The notes under the pieces were generated by a model, which was not told the origin of the DNA, did not search any database, and saw only the letters and a list, made by a program, of their open reading frames with translations. This document shows positions 1 through 5,679 of a stretch of 5,679 nucleotides of DNA, piece after piece. This DNA comes from Syntrophaceae bacterium (GTDB taxonomy: Bacteria; Desulfobacterota; SM23-61), in contig PMCE01000068.1 in the NCBI GenBank assembly GCA_003154025.1, positions 26,005 to 31,683 of the forward strand, in the 5' to 3' direction. Position 1 is the stretch's first letter; each line of letters begins with the position of its first letter. The translations under genes and the position numbers were made by a program.

Positions 1-3000
1 CGAGGAACGCTACCGAATGCTGGTGGAAGCCTCCTCCGAGGCCATGTTGTTATGGCAGTCCGAAGGCAAGATCGTTTATGCCAACCCTGCCGCCTTCAAC
101 CTCCTCCATGCCAACAAGCCCGAAGAGTTGTTGGGAAAAGAATACTTGAATCTGGTCCATCCCGACGACCGGGCCGAATCGGCCCAAAGGATTAAGACGA
201 GTCTCGAACGGACCGGGGCTGTCCCCATGAGAGATCACCGGCTGATGGGTCTGGACGGCCAGATGATCTACGTGGAGTCCATGGGCTTGCCTTTCAAATA
301 CAAGGGGGAGCGGCACCTGCTGGGAGTTTATCACGATATCACCGGGCGAAAGCGGACGGAGGAGGCCCTGCGGGGGAGTGAAGAGGAGGCCCGACGCCTG
401 GCCCAAGAGAATGCCATCATGGCGGAGATCGGGCGGATCGCCAGCTCAACCTTAAACCTGGAAGAGGTGTATGAAGGGTTTGCCGGAGAAGTCCGAAAAC
501 TGCTGGACTTTGACAACATAACCGTGGCCATGATGGACCCCGGGGAAAAATCCGCGACCATTGCCCACGTCTCCGGGACAGCCGTGCCCGGCCGCGAAGC
601 AGGAAAGGTCTTCCCCTTGGCGGGGTCGGCCATGGAGAAAATCTGTGAGACCCGCTCCAGCCTTCTGGTTCAAAAGGAGGACCTGGAAGAAACGGTCAAA
701 AAAATTTCCGGAATCAGGCCGGCCTGGGAAGCAGGCAAGAGGGCGATGATCATCGTTCCCCTGATGTTGGAAAATCAGGTCATCGGGACCTTAAGTATTT
801 TCTCCAGCAAGCCGGATGCCTATACGCCGAGGGATCTGGCCATGACCGAAAGGGTGGCCACGCAAATCGCCGGAGCCATCGCCAATGCGCAGCTGTTCCG
901 AGAGCGAAAGCGGGCGGAGGAGGAGCTCAGAAAGAACGAGGAGAGGTTCCGGGACCTGTACGACAGCGCTCCCGTGGGCTACCACGAGTACGATACGGAA
1001 GGCCGCATCACCAATGTGAATCGCACGGATTTGGAGATGTTGGGCTACAGCCGGGAAGAGATGATCGGCCAATATATGTGGGAATTTAATATTGGGAAAA
1101 GCGCTGTCCGGCAACAAATTTTGGAAAAATTGACCGGCCTCCGACCTCCCGCTCGCTCTCTGGAGCGGATCTATCGTCGAAAAGACGGCACCACCTTTCC
1201 CGTTCTCATCGAGGATCGACTCATCAAGGATGAACAGGGAAGAATCACCGGAATCCGCTGTACTATCCAGGACATTAGCCTGCGCAAGCAAACTGAAGAG
1301 GAACTCCAGAGGATCAACGAACGATTGGAGGAAGCCATCGCGCGGGCCAACGACATGGCCATGCAGGCCGAGCTGGCCAGCATGGCCAAGAGCGAGTTCC
1401 TGGCCAACATGAGCCACGAAATCCGGACGCCGATGAACGGGGTCATCGGGATGACCGGCCTGCTCCTGGACACCGAGCTCACCCCCGAACAGCGGCAGTT
1501 TGCCGAGTTGGTGCGCTCCAGCGGCGAGTCGCTCCTATCGATCATCAACGACATCCTGGACTTCTCCAAGATCGAGGCCGGCAAGATGCAGCTGGAAATC
1601 ATGGATTTCGACCTGCGGACCACCCTGGAAGACGCCACCGAGATGTTGGCCGTCAAGGCCCAGGATAAGGGCCTCGAGATGGCCTGCCTGATTGCCCCCG
1701 ACACCCCCTCCTGGCTGCGGGGCGACCCGGGACGGCTGCGGCAGATCATGCTCAACCTGGGCGGGAACGCGGCTAAGTTTACCCATCGGGGAGAGGTGAC
1801 CTTGCGGGTCTCCCCGGTGGAGGAAACCCCCGATCGGGCGACCCTCCGTTTCGAGGTGCGGGACACGGGCATCGGCATCCCCAGGGAAAAGCAGGCGATG
1901 CTTTTTTCTCCCTTCACCCAGGTGGACGGCTCCATCACGCGCAAATACGGGGGCACCGGGTTGGGACTGGCCATTTCCAAACAGCTGGTCGATTTGATGG
2001 GTGGACAAATAGGCGTAGAGAGCGAAGAAGGGAGAGGCTCCACTTTCTGGTTCACGGCCGCGTTTGAAAAATCACCCGCCGTTGGAGTCCCGGAACATCG
2101 ACCCGTCGCCGACTTGAGGGGCCTCAAGGTGCTGGTCGTGGAGCACCACGAAGCGAGCCGCCTTCAGGTCACCACGCTGCTCAAATCTTGGGGATGCGGC
2201 GCGGGCGAAGCGACCGACGGAAAATCGGCGTTGGCCATGCTCCTCCAAGCCGCCCACGGCGGAGATCCGTTCCAAGTCGGACTGATCGCCAACCCTCTGC
2301 CGGACTTGGAGGGAGGGGAACTCGGCCGCAAGATCAAGGAGAATCGTCAGATTCGGGAGATACGTCTGGTCATGATGACCTCTTTGGGGCAACGGGGCGA
2401 TGCGGCGCGACTGGAAGAGATTGGTTTCTCCGGGTATCTTACCAAGCCGGTGCGTCAATCGCAGCTGCGGGAAAGCCTGGGGCTGGTCATGGGCCGGAAA
2501 GAAAATCCGGAGGAGAAGGCCACCCGGCCTCTCGTCACCCGCCACACGGTCACCGAGTCGCTCAAACGGCGCGTACGGATCTTGTTGGCGGAAGACAATC
2601 CGATCAACCAGACGGTGGCCCTTAAAATACTCGAGAAACTGGGCTACCATGCCAAGGCGGTCGCCAATGGTCGAGAGGCCATCGAGACGCTTCGGGGCAT
2701 CCCCTATGACCTGGTGCTGATGGACTGCCAGATGCCGGAGATGGACGGCTTCGAGGCGGCCCGTTGCATCCGGAGCGGCAAATCGGGGGTGCCCAATCCG
2801 GGCGTTCCCATCATCGCCCTGACGGCTCACGCCATGAAGGGCGACCGGGAACTCTGCCTGGAAGCGGGGATGAGCGATTACCTCGCCAAACCCATCCGGC
2901 CCGAAGAACTCGCCGGGACCCTGGACCGCTGGTTGGGAAGGGCTGCGGATGAGCGGGGCGCCGTTGGAGCTTTCTTGGAGACCCCTCCACCCGTCCAATC

Positions 3001-3421
3001 CGGCGAGGCTCCCCCGAAACAGGCTGGAGGCCCGCCGGAGCCTGTGCTTGTGGAGGATATGATCTTCGACCGGAATGGCTTTATGAACCGGATCATGGGG
3101 GACGTGGAACTGGCCAGGACCCTGGTGGATGCCTTTTTGGCCGATATGCCCGTACAGATCGATCAGTTGAAGGCCGCCATCGCGGCAGGCGACAGCATCC
3201 TGGCCGGGAAGCAGGCGCATCGAATCAAAGGGGCCGCATTGAACATGGGAGGCATAGCCTTCCAACAGATCGCCCATTCCATGGAACTGGCGGGGAAAGT
3301 GGGGGACCTGAAAACGCTCGGAACCCGGATGCCGCAGTTGGAAGGACAGTTTGAGAATCTGAAGGAATCCATTCATAAGGCATGGGTGCCGCAGGAAAAT
3401 TGGGAAAGAGAAGGTGGGTAA
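1..3421 (+). CDS. Hybrid sensor histidine kinase (PAS-GAF-PAS-HisKA-HATPase-REC-REC-HPt), 5' partial
   Basis: Cytoplasmic multi-step phosphorelay kinase. The frame is open from base 2 (codons EERYR before the Met at base 17, a usual PAS lead-in), so that Met is internal and the true start lies upstream. Numbering from it: PAS about 1-115, GAF about 130-295, PAS about 303-425 (RRKDGTTFPV), coiled coil about 425-460, HisKA with FLANMSHEIRTP and phospho-acceptor H467, ATPase with N box N580/N584, G1 DTGIGIP 616-622, SPFTQVD and GGTGLGL 645-651. The first receiver (about 703-826) is degenerate: E709-H710 replaces the acidic pair and A758 the phosphoacceptor Asp; K810 remains. The second receiver (about 853-973) is complete: E859/D860, D903, T936, K958. 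After a Pro-rich linker (about 988-1009), an HPt domain carries AHRIKGAALNMGG with H1068. No membrane segment is visible. Ligands are unknown. BarA/TorS-type in its C-terminal order; more sensory domains may lie upstream. Confidence 0.96.
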   Translation, partial: EERYRMLVEASSEAMLLWQSEGKIVYANPAAFNLLHANKPEELLGKEYLNLVHPDDRAESAQRIKTSLERTGAVPMRDHRLMGLDGQMIYVESMGLPFKYKGERHLLGVYHDITGRKRTEEALRGSEEEARRLAQENAIMAEIGRIASSTLNLEEVYEGFAGEVRKLLDFDNITVAMMDPGEKSATIAHVSGTAVPGREAGKVFPLAGSAMEKICETRSSLLVQKEDLEETVKKISGIRPAWEAGKRAMIIVPLMLENQVIGTLSIFSSKPDAYTPRDLAMTERVATQIAGAIANAQLFRERKRAEEELRKNEERFRDLYDSAPVGYHEYDTEGRITNVNRTDLEMLGYSREEMIGQYMWEFNIGKSAVRQQILEKLTGLRPPARSLERIYRRKDGTTFPVLIEDRLIKDEQGRITGIRCTIQDISLRKQTEEELQRINERLEEAIARANDMAMQAELASMAKSEFLANMSHEIRTPMNGVIGMTGLLLDTELTPEQRQFAELVRSSGESLLSIINDILDFSKIEAGKMQLEIMDFDLRTTLEDATEMLAVKAQDKGLEMACLIAPDTPSWLRGDPGRLRQIMLNLGGNAAKFTHRGEVTLRVSPVEETPDRATLRFEVRDTGIGIPREKQAMLFSPFTQVDGSITRKYGGTGLGLAISKQLVDLMGGQIGVESEEGRGSTFWFTAAFEKSPAVGVPEHRPVADLRGLKVLVVEHHEASRLQVTTLLKSWGCGAGEATDGKSALAMLLQAAHGGDPFQVGLIANPLPDLEGGELGRKIKENRQIREIRLVMMTSLGQRGDAARLEEIGFSGYLTKPVRQSQLRESLGLVMGRKENPEEKATRPLVTRHTVTESLKRRVRILLAEDNPINQTVALKILEKLGYHAKAVANGREAIETLRGIPYDLVLMDCQMPEMDGFEAARCIRSGKSGVPNPGVPIIALTAHAMKGDRELCLEAGMSDYLAKPIRPEELAGTLDRWLGRAADERGAVGAFLETPPPVQSGEAPPKQAGGPPEPVLVEDMIFDRNGFMNRIMGDVELARTLVDAFLADMPVQIDQLKAAIAAGDSILAGKQAHRIKGAALNMGGIAFQQIAHSMELAGKVGDLKTLGTRMPQLEGQFENLKESIHKAWVPQENWEREGG

Positions 3422-3424
3422 AAA

Positions 3425-3847
3425 ATGAAAGCCACAAAAATGAAAGTTTTGATCGTGGAAGATGATTTCACCAGCCGCCTGCTGCTGCAGAAGCTGCTGG
3501 CGCCATACGGCGAAGGCCACATTGCCGTCAACGGAAGGGAAGCGGTTTCCGCCTTTCGGGGGGCCCTGGAGTCCGGTCAGCCTTATGACCTCGTTTGCCT
3601 GGATATCATGATGCCGGAGAAGAACGGCCATGAGGCTCTCAAAGAAATGCGTGCCCTGGAAGAAAACAGGGCCATCGTTTCGACTCGGGGCGCCAAAATC
3701 ATCATGACCACCGCCCTGGGCGACATAAAGAATGTCACCTCCGCTTATGATGCACTGTGCGACGGCTACCTGGTCAAGCCGATCGATAAAGCGAAGTTAA
3801 TCGCTCTCTTGGATGAATTGAAGGTCGGCAAGAAAAAGGTTGCATGA
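3425..3847 (+). CDS. Single-domain CheY-like response regulator
   Basis: 140 aa, one receiver domain and no output domain. Visible features: acidic pocket E12/D13/D14 (KVLIVEDD), phosphoacceptor D60 (LVCLDIMMPEKNG), switch T96 (IIMTTALGD), Y115 and K118 (GYLVKPID). The start at 3425 is preferred over the in-frame ATG at 3440 because AAGGTGGG at 3411-3418 sits 6 nt upstream as a ribosome binding site. It begins 3 nt after the hybrid kinase stop, so the two are almost certainly co-transcribed. The kinase ends in an HPt, making this receiver the likely final acceptor; that link is inferred from adjacency. As a stand-alone receiver it would act by protein-protein contact or as a phosphate sink rather than by binding DNA. 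Its stop overlaps the next small ORF by ATGA. Confidence 0.95.
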   Translation: MKATKMKVLIVEDDFTSRLLLQKLLAPYGEGHIAVNGREAVSAFRGALESGQPYDLVCLDIMMPEKNGHEALKEMRALEENRAIVSTRGAKIIMTTALGDIKNVTSAYDALCDGYLVKPIDKAKLIALLDELKVGKKKVA

Positions 3848-3972
3848 GAATCCTCCCGGGCGAAGATGGAGTCAATCCCCTGCTGGACCCTGAAGGGGTA
3901 AAACTGAGAAAGTGCGGGGAAAAGGTTTATTTAATGCCGGAGTTTCGTGGCCAAATCGTGGAGAAATTGTGA
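3844..3972 (+). CDS. Small ORF of 42 aa, unknown, coupled to the response regulator
   Basis: The ATG overlaps the response regulator stop (ATGA, 3844-3847), a spacing typical of translational coupling, with a weak AAAAAGG just upstream inside the preceding gene. The product begins MRILPGEDGVNPLLDPEG and ends EFRGQIVEKL; it is soluble, mixed-charge, with one Cys (residue 24) and no signal peptide or membrane segment. Its composition reads like a real protein rather than random sequence. I do not recognise a family. It could be a small partner of the receiver, the first part of a longer gene cut short by a mutation, or chance. Bases 3974-4002, right after its stop, look like the promoter of the tRNA locus. 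Confidence 0.45.
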   Translation: MRILPGEDGVNPLLDPEGVKLRKCGEKVYLMPEFRGQIVEKL

Positions 3973-3973
3973 A

Positions 3974-4002
3974 TTGACAATATGCCCAAACCGTGTTAGA
4001 AA
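3974..4002 (+). promoter_or_regulatory. Probable sigma70-type promoter of the tRNA-Asn locus
   Basis: TTGACA at 3974-3979 matches the -35 consensus exactly. TAGAAA at 3997-4002 follows after a 17-nt spacer and matches TATAAT at 4 of 6 positions. Transcription would start near 4009, covering the upstream degenerate copy and then the intact tRNA. Assigned by eye only. Confidence 0.45.
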
Positions 4003-4030
4003 TTCCTTACCTTTACCCAAATGTTTCCGC

Positions 4031-4106
4031 TTCCCGATAGCTCAACCGGCAGAGTCCCGCCAGGCGGGATTCAGCACTAGGTTGCAGGTTGAGGGGAAGG
4101 GGAGCC
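4031..4106 (+). pseudogene. Degenerate tRNA-Asn copy, 5' half kept, hairpin in the anticodon region
   Basis: The first 24 nt (4031-4054) match the first 24 nt of the intact tRNA-Asn at 4129-4152 with one mismatch, covering the acceptor 5' strand and D arm. The anticodon arm is then replaced by TCCCGCCAGGCGGGA (4055-4069) plus a few bases. Similarity resumes at CACTAGGTTG (4075-4084), decays through the T arm and ends at GGGGAGCC. There is no anticodon loop and the T stem does not pair, so it cannot be a normal tRNA. Confidence 0.7.
4055..4069. repeat. Palindromic element TCCCGCC...GGCGGGA, copy 1
   Basis: TCCCGCC and GGCGGGA form an inverted repeat with almost no loop. It sits where the anticodon arm of the degenerate upstream tRNA copy should be. 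The same arms recur at 4267-4283 in the downstream copy. Confidence 0.6.
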
Positions 4107-4128
4107 TGGCAGAGGAGAGAAAATTTGC

Positions 4129-4204
4129 TCCCCGATAGCTCAACCGGCAGAGCGGGTGGCTGTTAACCACTAGGTTGTAGGTTCGAGTCCTACTCGGGGA
4201 GCCA
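4129..4204 (+). tRNA. tRNA-Asn (anticodon GTT)
   Basis: 76 nt including the encoded CCA at 4202-4204. Acceptor strands TCCCCGA (4129-4135) and TCGGGGA (4194-4200) pair fully, with discriminator G4201. The D stem is GCTC/GAGC-type around AACCGGCA. The anticodon stem GGTGG/CCACT encloses loop CTGTTAA, giving anticodon GTT for Asn. The T arm is GTAGG-TTCGAGT-CCTAC. All arms pair well, so this is the functional copy of the locus. A terminator follows 11 nt downstream. Confidence 0.97.
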
Positions 4205-4215
4205 CGAAATCAACG

Positions 4216-4243
4216 CCCTGCCGGATTACGGCAGGGTTTTTTT
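4216..4243 (+). terminator. Rho-independent terminator after tRNA-Asn
   Basis: CCCTGCCG (4216-4223), loop GATTA, CGGCAGGG (4229-4236), then seven T (4237-4243). The 8-bp GC-rich stem plus T run is a textbook intrinsic terminator, ending the tRNA transcript. Confidence 0.9.
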
Positions 4244-4253
4244 ATGGCGTTTA

Positions 4254-4313
4254 GGGTGGCTGTTAATCCCGCCTCCGGCGGGATTGTAGGTTCGAGTCCT
4301 ACTCGGAGAGCCA
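4254..4313 (+). pseudogene. Degenerate tRNA-Asn copy, 3' half kept, hairpin in the variable region
   Basis: GGGTGGCTGTTAA (4254-4266) repeats bases 4154-4166 of the intact tRNA exactly, including the GTT anticodon. CCACTAGG is then replaced by a TCCCGCC-TCC-GGCGGGA hairpin. Bases 4284-4314 match 4175-4205 with a single mismatch (TCGGAGA for TCGGGGA), covering the whole T arm, acceptor 3' strand and CCA. The acceptor 5' strand and D arm are absent, so it cannot fold as a tRNA alone. It carries its own terminator at 4321-4347. Confidence 0.75.
4265..4285. repeat. Palindromic element TCCCGCC...GGCGGGA, copy 2
   Basis: AATCCCGCC (4265-4273), loop TCC, GGCGGGATT (4277-4285): a perfect 9-bp inverted repeat, of which the outer AA/TT come from the tRNA sequence itself. 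The core arms equal those at 4055-4069. Confidence 0.65.
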
Positions 4314-4320
4314 CAAATGG

Positions 4321-4347
4321 AAAGGCCGGCAGATACCGGCCTTTTTT
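4321..4347 (+). terminator. Rho-independent terminator after the downstream tRNA copy
   Basis: AAAGGCCGG (4321-4329), loop CAGATA, CCGGCCTTT (4336-4344), with the T run continuing to 4347. The stem has a six-base GC core. Unrelated in sequence to the terminator at 4216-4243, so it was not simply copied with the tRNA. Confidence 0.85.
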
Positions 4348-4447
4348 GTTACGCCATTTTGGGCATACATACTCCAAAGTCAAAGGTCGGGCCGGTATTA
4401 CTATGGTTATTCAAAATTTTGACGAAAAAAAGGAGCCAAAATTCCCC

Positions 4448-4475
4448 TTGACAGAATTTGCAGCCCTGCTATCTT
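4448..4475 (+). promoter_or_regulatory. Possible sigma70-type promoter of a small RNA
   Basis: TTGACA at 4448-4453 is a perfect -35 box; TATCTT at 4470-4475 follows after 16 nt and matches TATAAT at 4 of 6. Transcription would start near 4482. No gene of normal length follows, but a strong terminator does at 4577-4613. Confidence 0.35.
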
Positions 4476-4481
4476 ACAGGC

Positions 4482-4613
4482 ATAGACTTTCCCTGGTTCA
4501 AAAAACATCCTAACCTAACCCTTAGCCATCTGGAGCGCAGGATGAGAAGGTGGGTTTATAAGGGAATGCTGTGATGAAGCCTCCAAGGAAGTGCATCCTT
4601 GGAGGCTTTTTAT
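4482..4613 (+). ncRNA. Candidate small RNA of about 130 nt, no known family
   Basis: The interval between a promoter-like pair (4448-4475) and a strong intrinsic terminator (4577-4613) contains no convincing ORF. Possible internal pairing includes TTCCCT (4489-4494) with AGGGAA (4561-4566), or alternatively CCCTTA (4519-4524) with TAAGGG (4559-4564); these two exclude each other. I do not recognise a tmRNA, SRP RNA, 6S RNA or riboswitch signature. It may instead be the leftover terminator region of a deleted gene. Confidence 0.3.
4577..4613 (+). terminator. Strong Rho-independent terminator
   Basis: AAGCCTCCAAGGA (4577-4589), loop AGTGCA, TCCTTGGAGGCTT (4596-4608), followed by TTTAT. A perfect 13-bp stem. 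The T-rich tail exists only on the + strand, so it stops rightward transcription. No protein gene upstream explains it. Confidence 0.85.
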
Positions 4614-4861
4614 TTCCCACTCAACGGAGCCGCCTCTAATTCCAAGTTGACCTCTACCTGACCTCAAGCGGCCGCTTCACTAAACGGAAGATAGTTACGC
4701 CTCAAGTTCCTTGCCAGTTCTCTTGAAACCTTCGTTCGGCCTGTTGAAGACTATGATAACGAGAATAGACCCAAGCCGAGGCCTGAAAATCATTTAACTG
4801 CTTCTTGGTAGTGTTTTACATAAAGGCCGCCATATGGCGGAATGCACATGTGCCACGGTTC
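4614..4861. other. Intergenic stretch without a recognisable gene
   Basis: No start-to-stop ORF of useful length was found on either strand. On the minus strand a startless frame (4815 down to a TGA at 4702, 37 codons, including WVYSRYHSLQQAERRFQENW) has a protein-like composition and might be the C-terminal scrap of a lost gene; I cannot name it. A 12-bp palindrome AAGCGGCCGCTT lies at 4667-4678 and a 14-bp palindrome CCGCCATATGGCGG at 4827-4840. The stretch probably contains the breakpoint that removed the front of the following response regulator. Confidence 0.4.
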
Positions 4862-4963
4862 CTGTGGGGCGGGGGCAATTCCTTCATCACCAAACCAGGG
4901 GACATGAACCAGCTAACCCGGGTTATTCAGGCGGCGGTGAGAAACGATGGCTTTTCAGTTTGA
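4862..4963 (+). pseudogene. C-terminal fragment of a response regulator receiver domain
   Basis: The frame ending at TGA 4961-4963 reads LWGGGNSFITKPGDMNQLTR and continues to DGFSV. This matches the end of a CheY-like receiver: the beta5 region with the conserved Lys of TKP, then helix 5. Upstream in the same frame (back to a TGA at 4784) nothing resembles a receiver, and there is no phosphoacceptor motif and no proper start, so roughly the first 85 residues are missing. The fragment overlaps the start of the next sensor gene by 17 nt, suggesting the two were once a translationally coupled regulator-kinase pair. The left boundary is approximate. Confidence 0.7.
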
Positions 4964-5679
4964 ACGTCAAAAAATCCCTTGGCATCTTATTCTAATCTTC
5001 TTTCTTTTAGCCGTTGGGATCGGGATCGTAGGATACCTATACTATGAACACCAGAAGAAAATCATTGCAAAAGCCAAACAGGATGAGCTTTCAGCCATTG
5101 CCGACTTAAAAAGCCAACAAATTGCCATTTGGCGTAAAGAACGTACAGGAGACGCAACGGTCATCCAGGATAACCCTTTCATCGCTCCTCGCGTTCAACG
5201 ATGGCTCCAGAACGAGTCTGCTTCCGGGCTCAAACAGGAGATTTTAAAATGGATGGCCTCTTTCCCTGCGCAGTATGACTATAAGAGCGCCTTTCTTCTC
5301 GACAGCCGTCGAGTTCTGCGTTTATCCGTTTCCGCTGAAGGTGAATCGCCGGGACCGATCGCTCAAACCCTTGCCGTGGAGGCTATACGAACAAAGAGGA
5401 TTGTCCTATCTGACATCCACCGGGGCGATGGGACTCATAATATCCACCTGGACCTCTTAACCCCAATTCTCCTTCCCCAGGGCAGTGAATCTTTGGTCGT
5501 CGGGGTTCTATTGCTGCAAATTGATCCCCAAAAGTTCTTGCTCCCTCTCATTCATCCCTGGCCAACAGCAAGCCAGACCTCAGAAATCCTCCTGGTCCGC
5601 CGGGAAGGAAATGAAATCCTTTCTTTGAATGAACTTCGCCACCGGAAAGACACTACCTTATCTCTCCAATTTCCAGCTA
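4947..5679 (+). CDS. Membrane sensor protein, probable histidine kinase N-terminus, 3' partial
   Basis: Open from ATG 4947 to the window edge (244 codons, no stop). A short basic N-terminus is followed by one hydrophobic membrane segment at about residues 12-33 (LILIFFLLAVGIGIVGYLYY), then a domain predicted to lie outside the membrane (34 to at least 244). Motifs include ELSAIADLKSQQIAIWRKER, GDA, NPFIA, HLDLLTPILLP, GVLLLQIDP and EILLVRREGNE...LNELRHRKD. From memory these are typical of the Cache-like sensor domain heading multi-PAS histidine kinases in deltaproteobacteria, but the output domain is outside the window, so a diguanylate cyclase or chemoreceptor cannot be excluded. The ribosome site is weak (GGTGAG, about 5 nt before the ATG). 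The start overlaps the receiver fragment by 17 nt, which supports a kinase role. Confidence 0.85.
   Translation, partial: MAFQFERQKIPWHLILIFFLLAVGIGIVGYLYYEHQKKIIAKAKQDELSAIADLKSQQIAIWRKERTGDATVIQDNPFIAPRVQRWLQNESASGLKQEILKWMASFPAQYDYKSAFLLDSRRVLRLSVSAEGESPGPIAQTLAVEAIRTKRIVLSDIHRGDGTHNIHLDLLTPILLPQGSESLVVGVLLLQIDPQKFLLPLIHPWPTASQTSEILLVRREGNEILSLNELRHRKDTTLSLQFPA

Noticed and set aside
2072..3631. Long open frame on the minus strand (519 codons)
   Set aside because: It lies opposite the hybrid kinase and its regulator, whose domains are unmistakable; it is a shadow from GC-rich codon usage.
3947..4138. 63-codon open frame across the upstream tRNA copy
   Set aside because: It runs through the small coupled ORF, the promoter-like boxes, the degenerate tRNA and into the intact tRNA; it has no ribosome site.
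4154..4314. Direct repeats of the tRNA 3' half as attL/attR of an integrated island
   Set aside because: Only about 100 bp separate the repeats and there is no integrase, so no element is present; a past excision remains only a possibility.
4244..4513. 89-codon open frame beginning MAFRVAVNPASGG
   Set aside because: Its first part is translation of the degenerate tRNA copy and hairpin (the GSSPTRRA string is a usual artefact of translated tRNA 3' halves), and it crosses a terminator. The remaining part from an internal ATG at 4403 has no ribosome site.
4574..4639. Short ORF starting at ATG 4574 over the terminator
   Set aside because: It encodes the terminator hairpin itself, so its codons are explained by the RNA structure.
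4667..4678. Palindrome AAGCGGCCGCTT as an operator
   Set aside because: A 12-bp palindrome with no promoter or start codon nearby; chance is sufficient.
5275..5460. 61-codon frame starting MTIRAPFF
   Set aside because: It is an out-of-frame reading inside the membrane sensor gene, which is open throughout from 4947 to the window end.

Overview
The window looks like bacterial DNA, most probably from a deltaproteobacterium (Desulfobacterota, Syntrophia-like). This is inferred from protein style: a large soluble hybrid kinase, a lone receiver, and a membrane sensor whose N-terminal domain resembles a type I recall from multi-domain kinases of that group. No marker gene settles the taxonomy. All recognisable genes lie on the + strand.

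Left part (1-3972) is a signalling operon. A hybrid histidine kinase, open at its 5' end, has the order PAS-GAF-PAS-HisKA-HATPase-receiver-receiver-HPt. Its first receiver has lost the phosphoacceptor aspartate and looks like a pseudo-receiver; the second receiver and the HPt are intact. Three bases after it comes a single-domain CheY-like response regulator. That stop codon overlaps by ATGA the start of a 42-codon ORF of unknown function. A phosphorelay H467 -> D903 -> H1068 (numbered from the Met at base 17) -> D60 of the lone receiver is the simplest reading.

Middle (3973-4347) is a tRNA locus. A promoter-like TTGACA/TAGAAA pair precedes an intact tRNA-Asn(GTT) with encoded CCA and its own terminator. 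The tRNA is flanked on both sides by broken tRNA-Asn copies: the upstream one keeps the 5' half, the downstream one keeps the 3' half. In both, the anticodon/variable region is replaced by a TCCCGCC...GGCGGGA hairpin. A second terminator follows the downstream copy.

Next (4348-4861) no convincing protein gene is present. A promoter-like TTGACA/TATCTT and a 13-bp-stem terminator enclose about 130 nt that could be a small RNA. The remainder up to 4861 looks like decayed sequence.

Right end (4862-5679): the last 33 codons of a response regulator receiver domain survive without their beginning. They overlap the start of a membrane-anchored sensor protein (probably a histidine kinase) that runs off the window. 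This looks like a second two-component pair whose regulator gene has been truncated.
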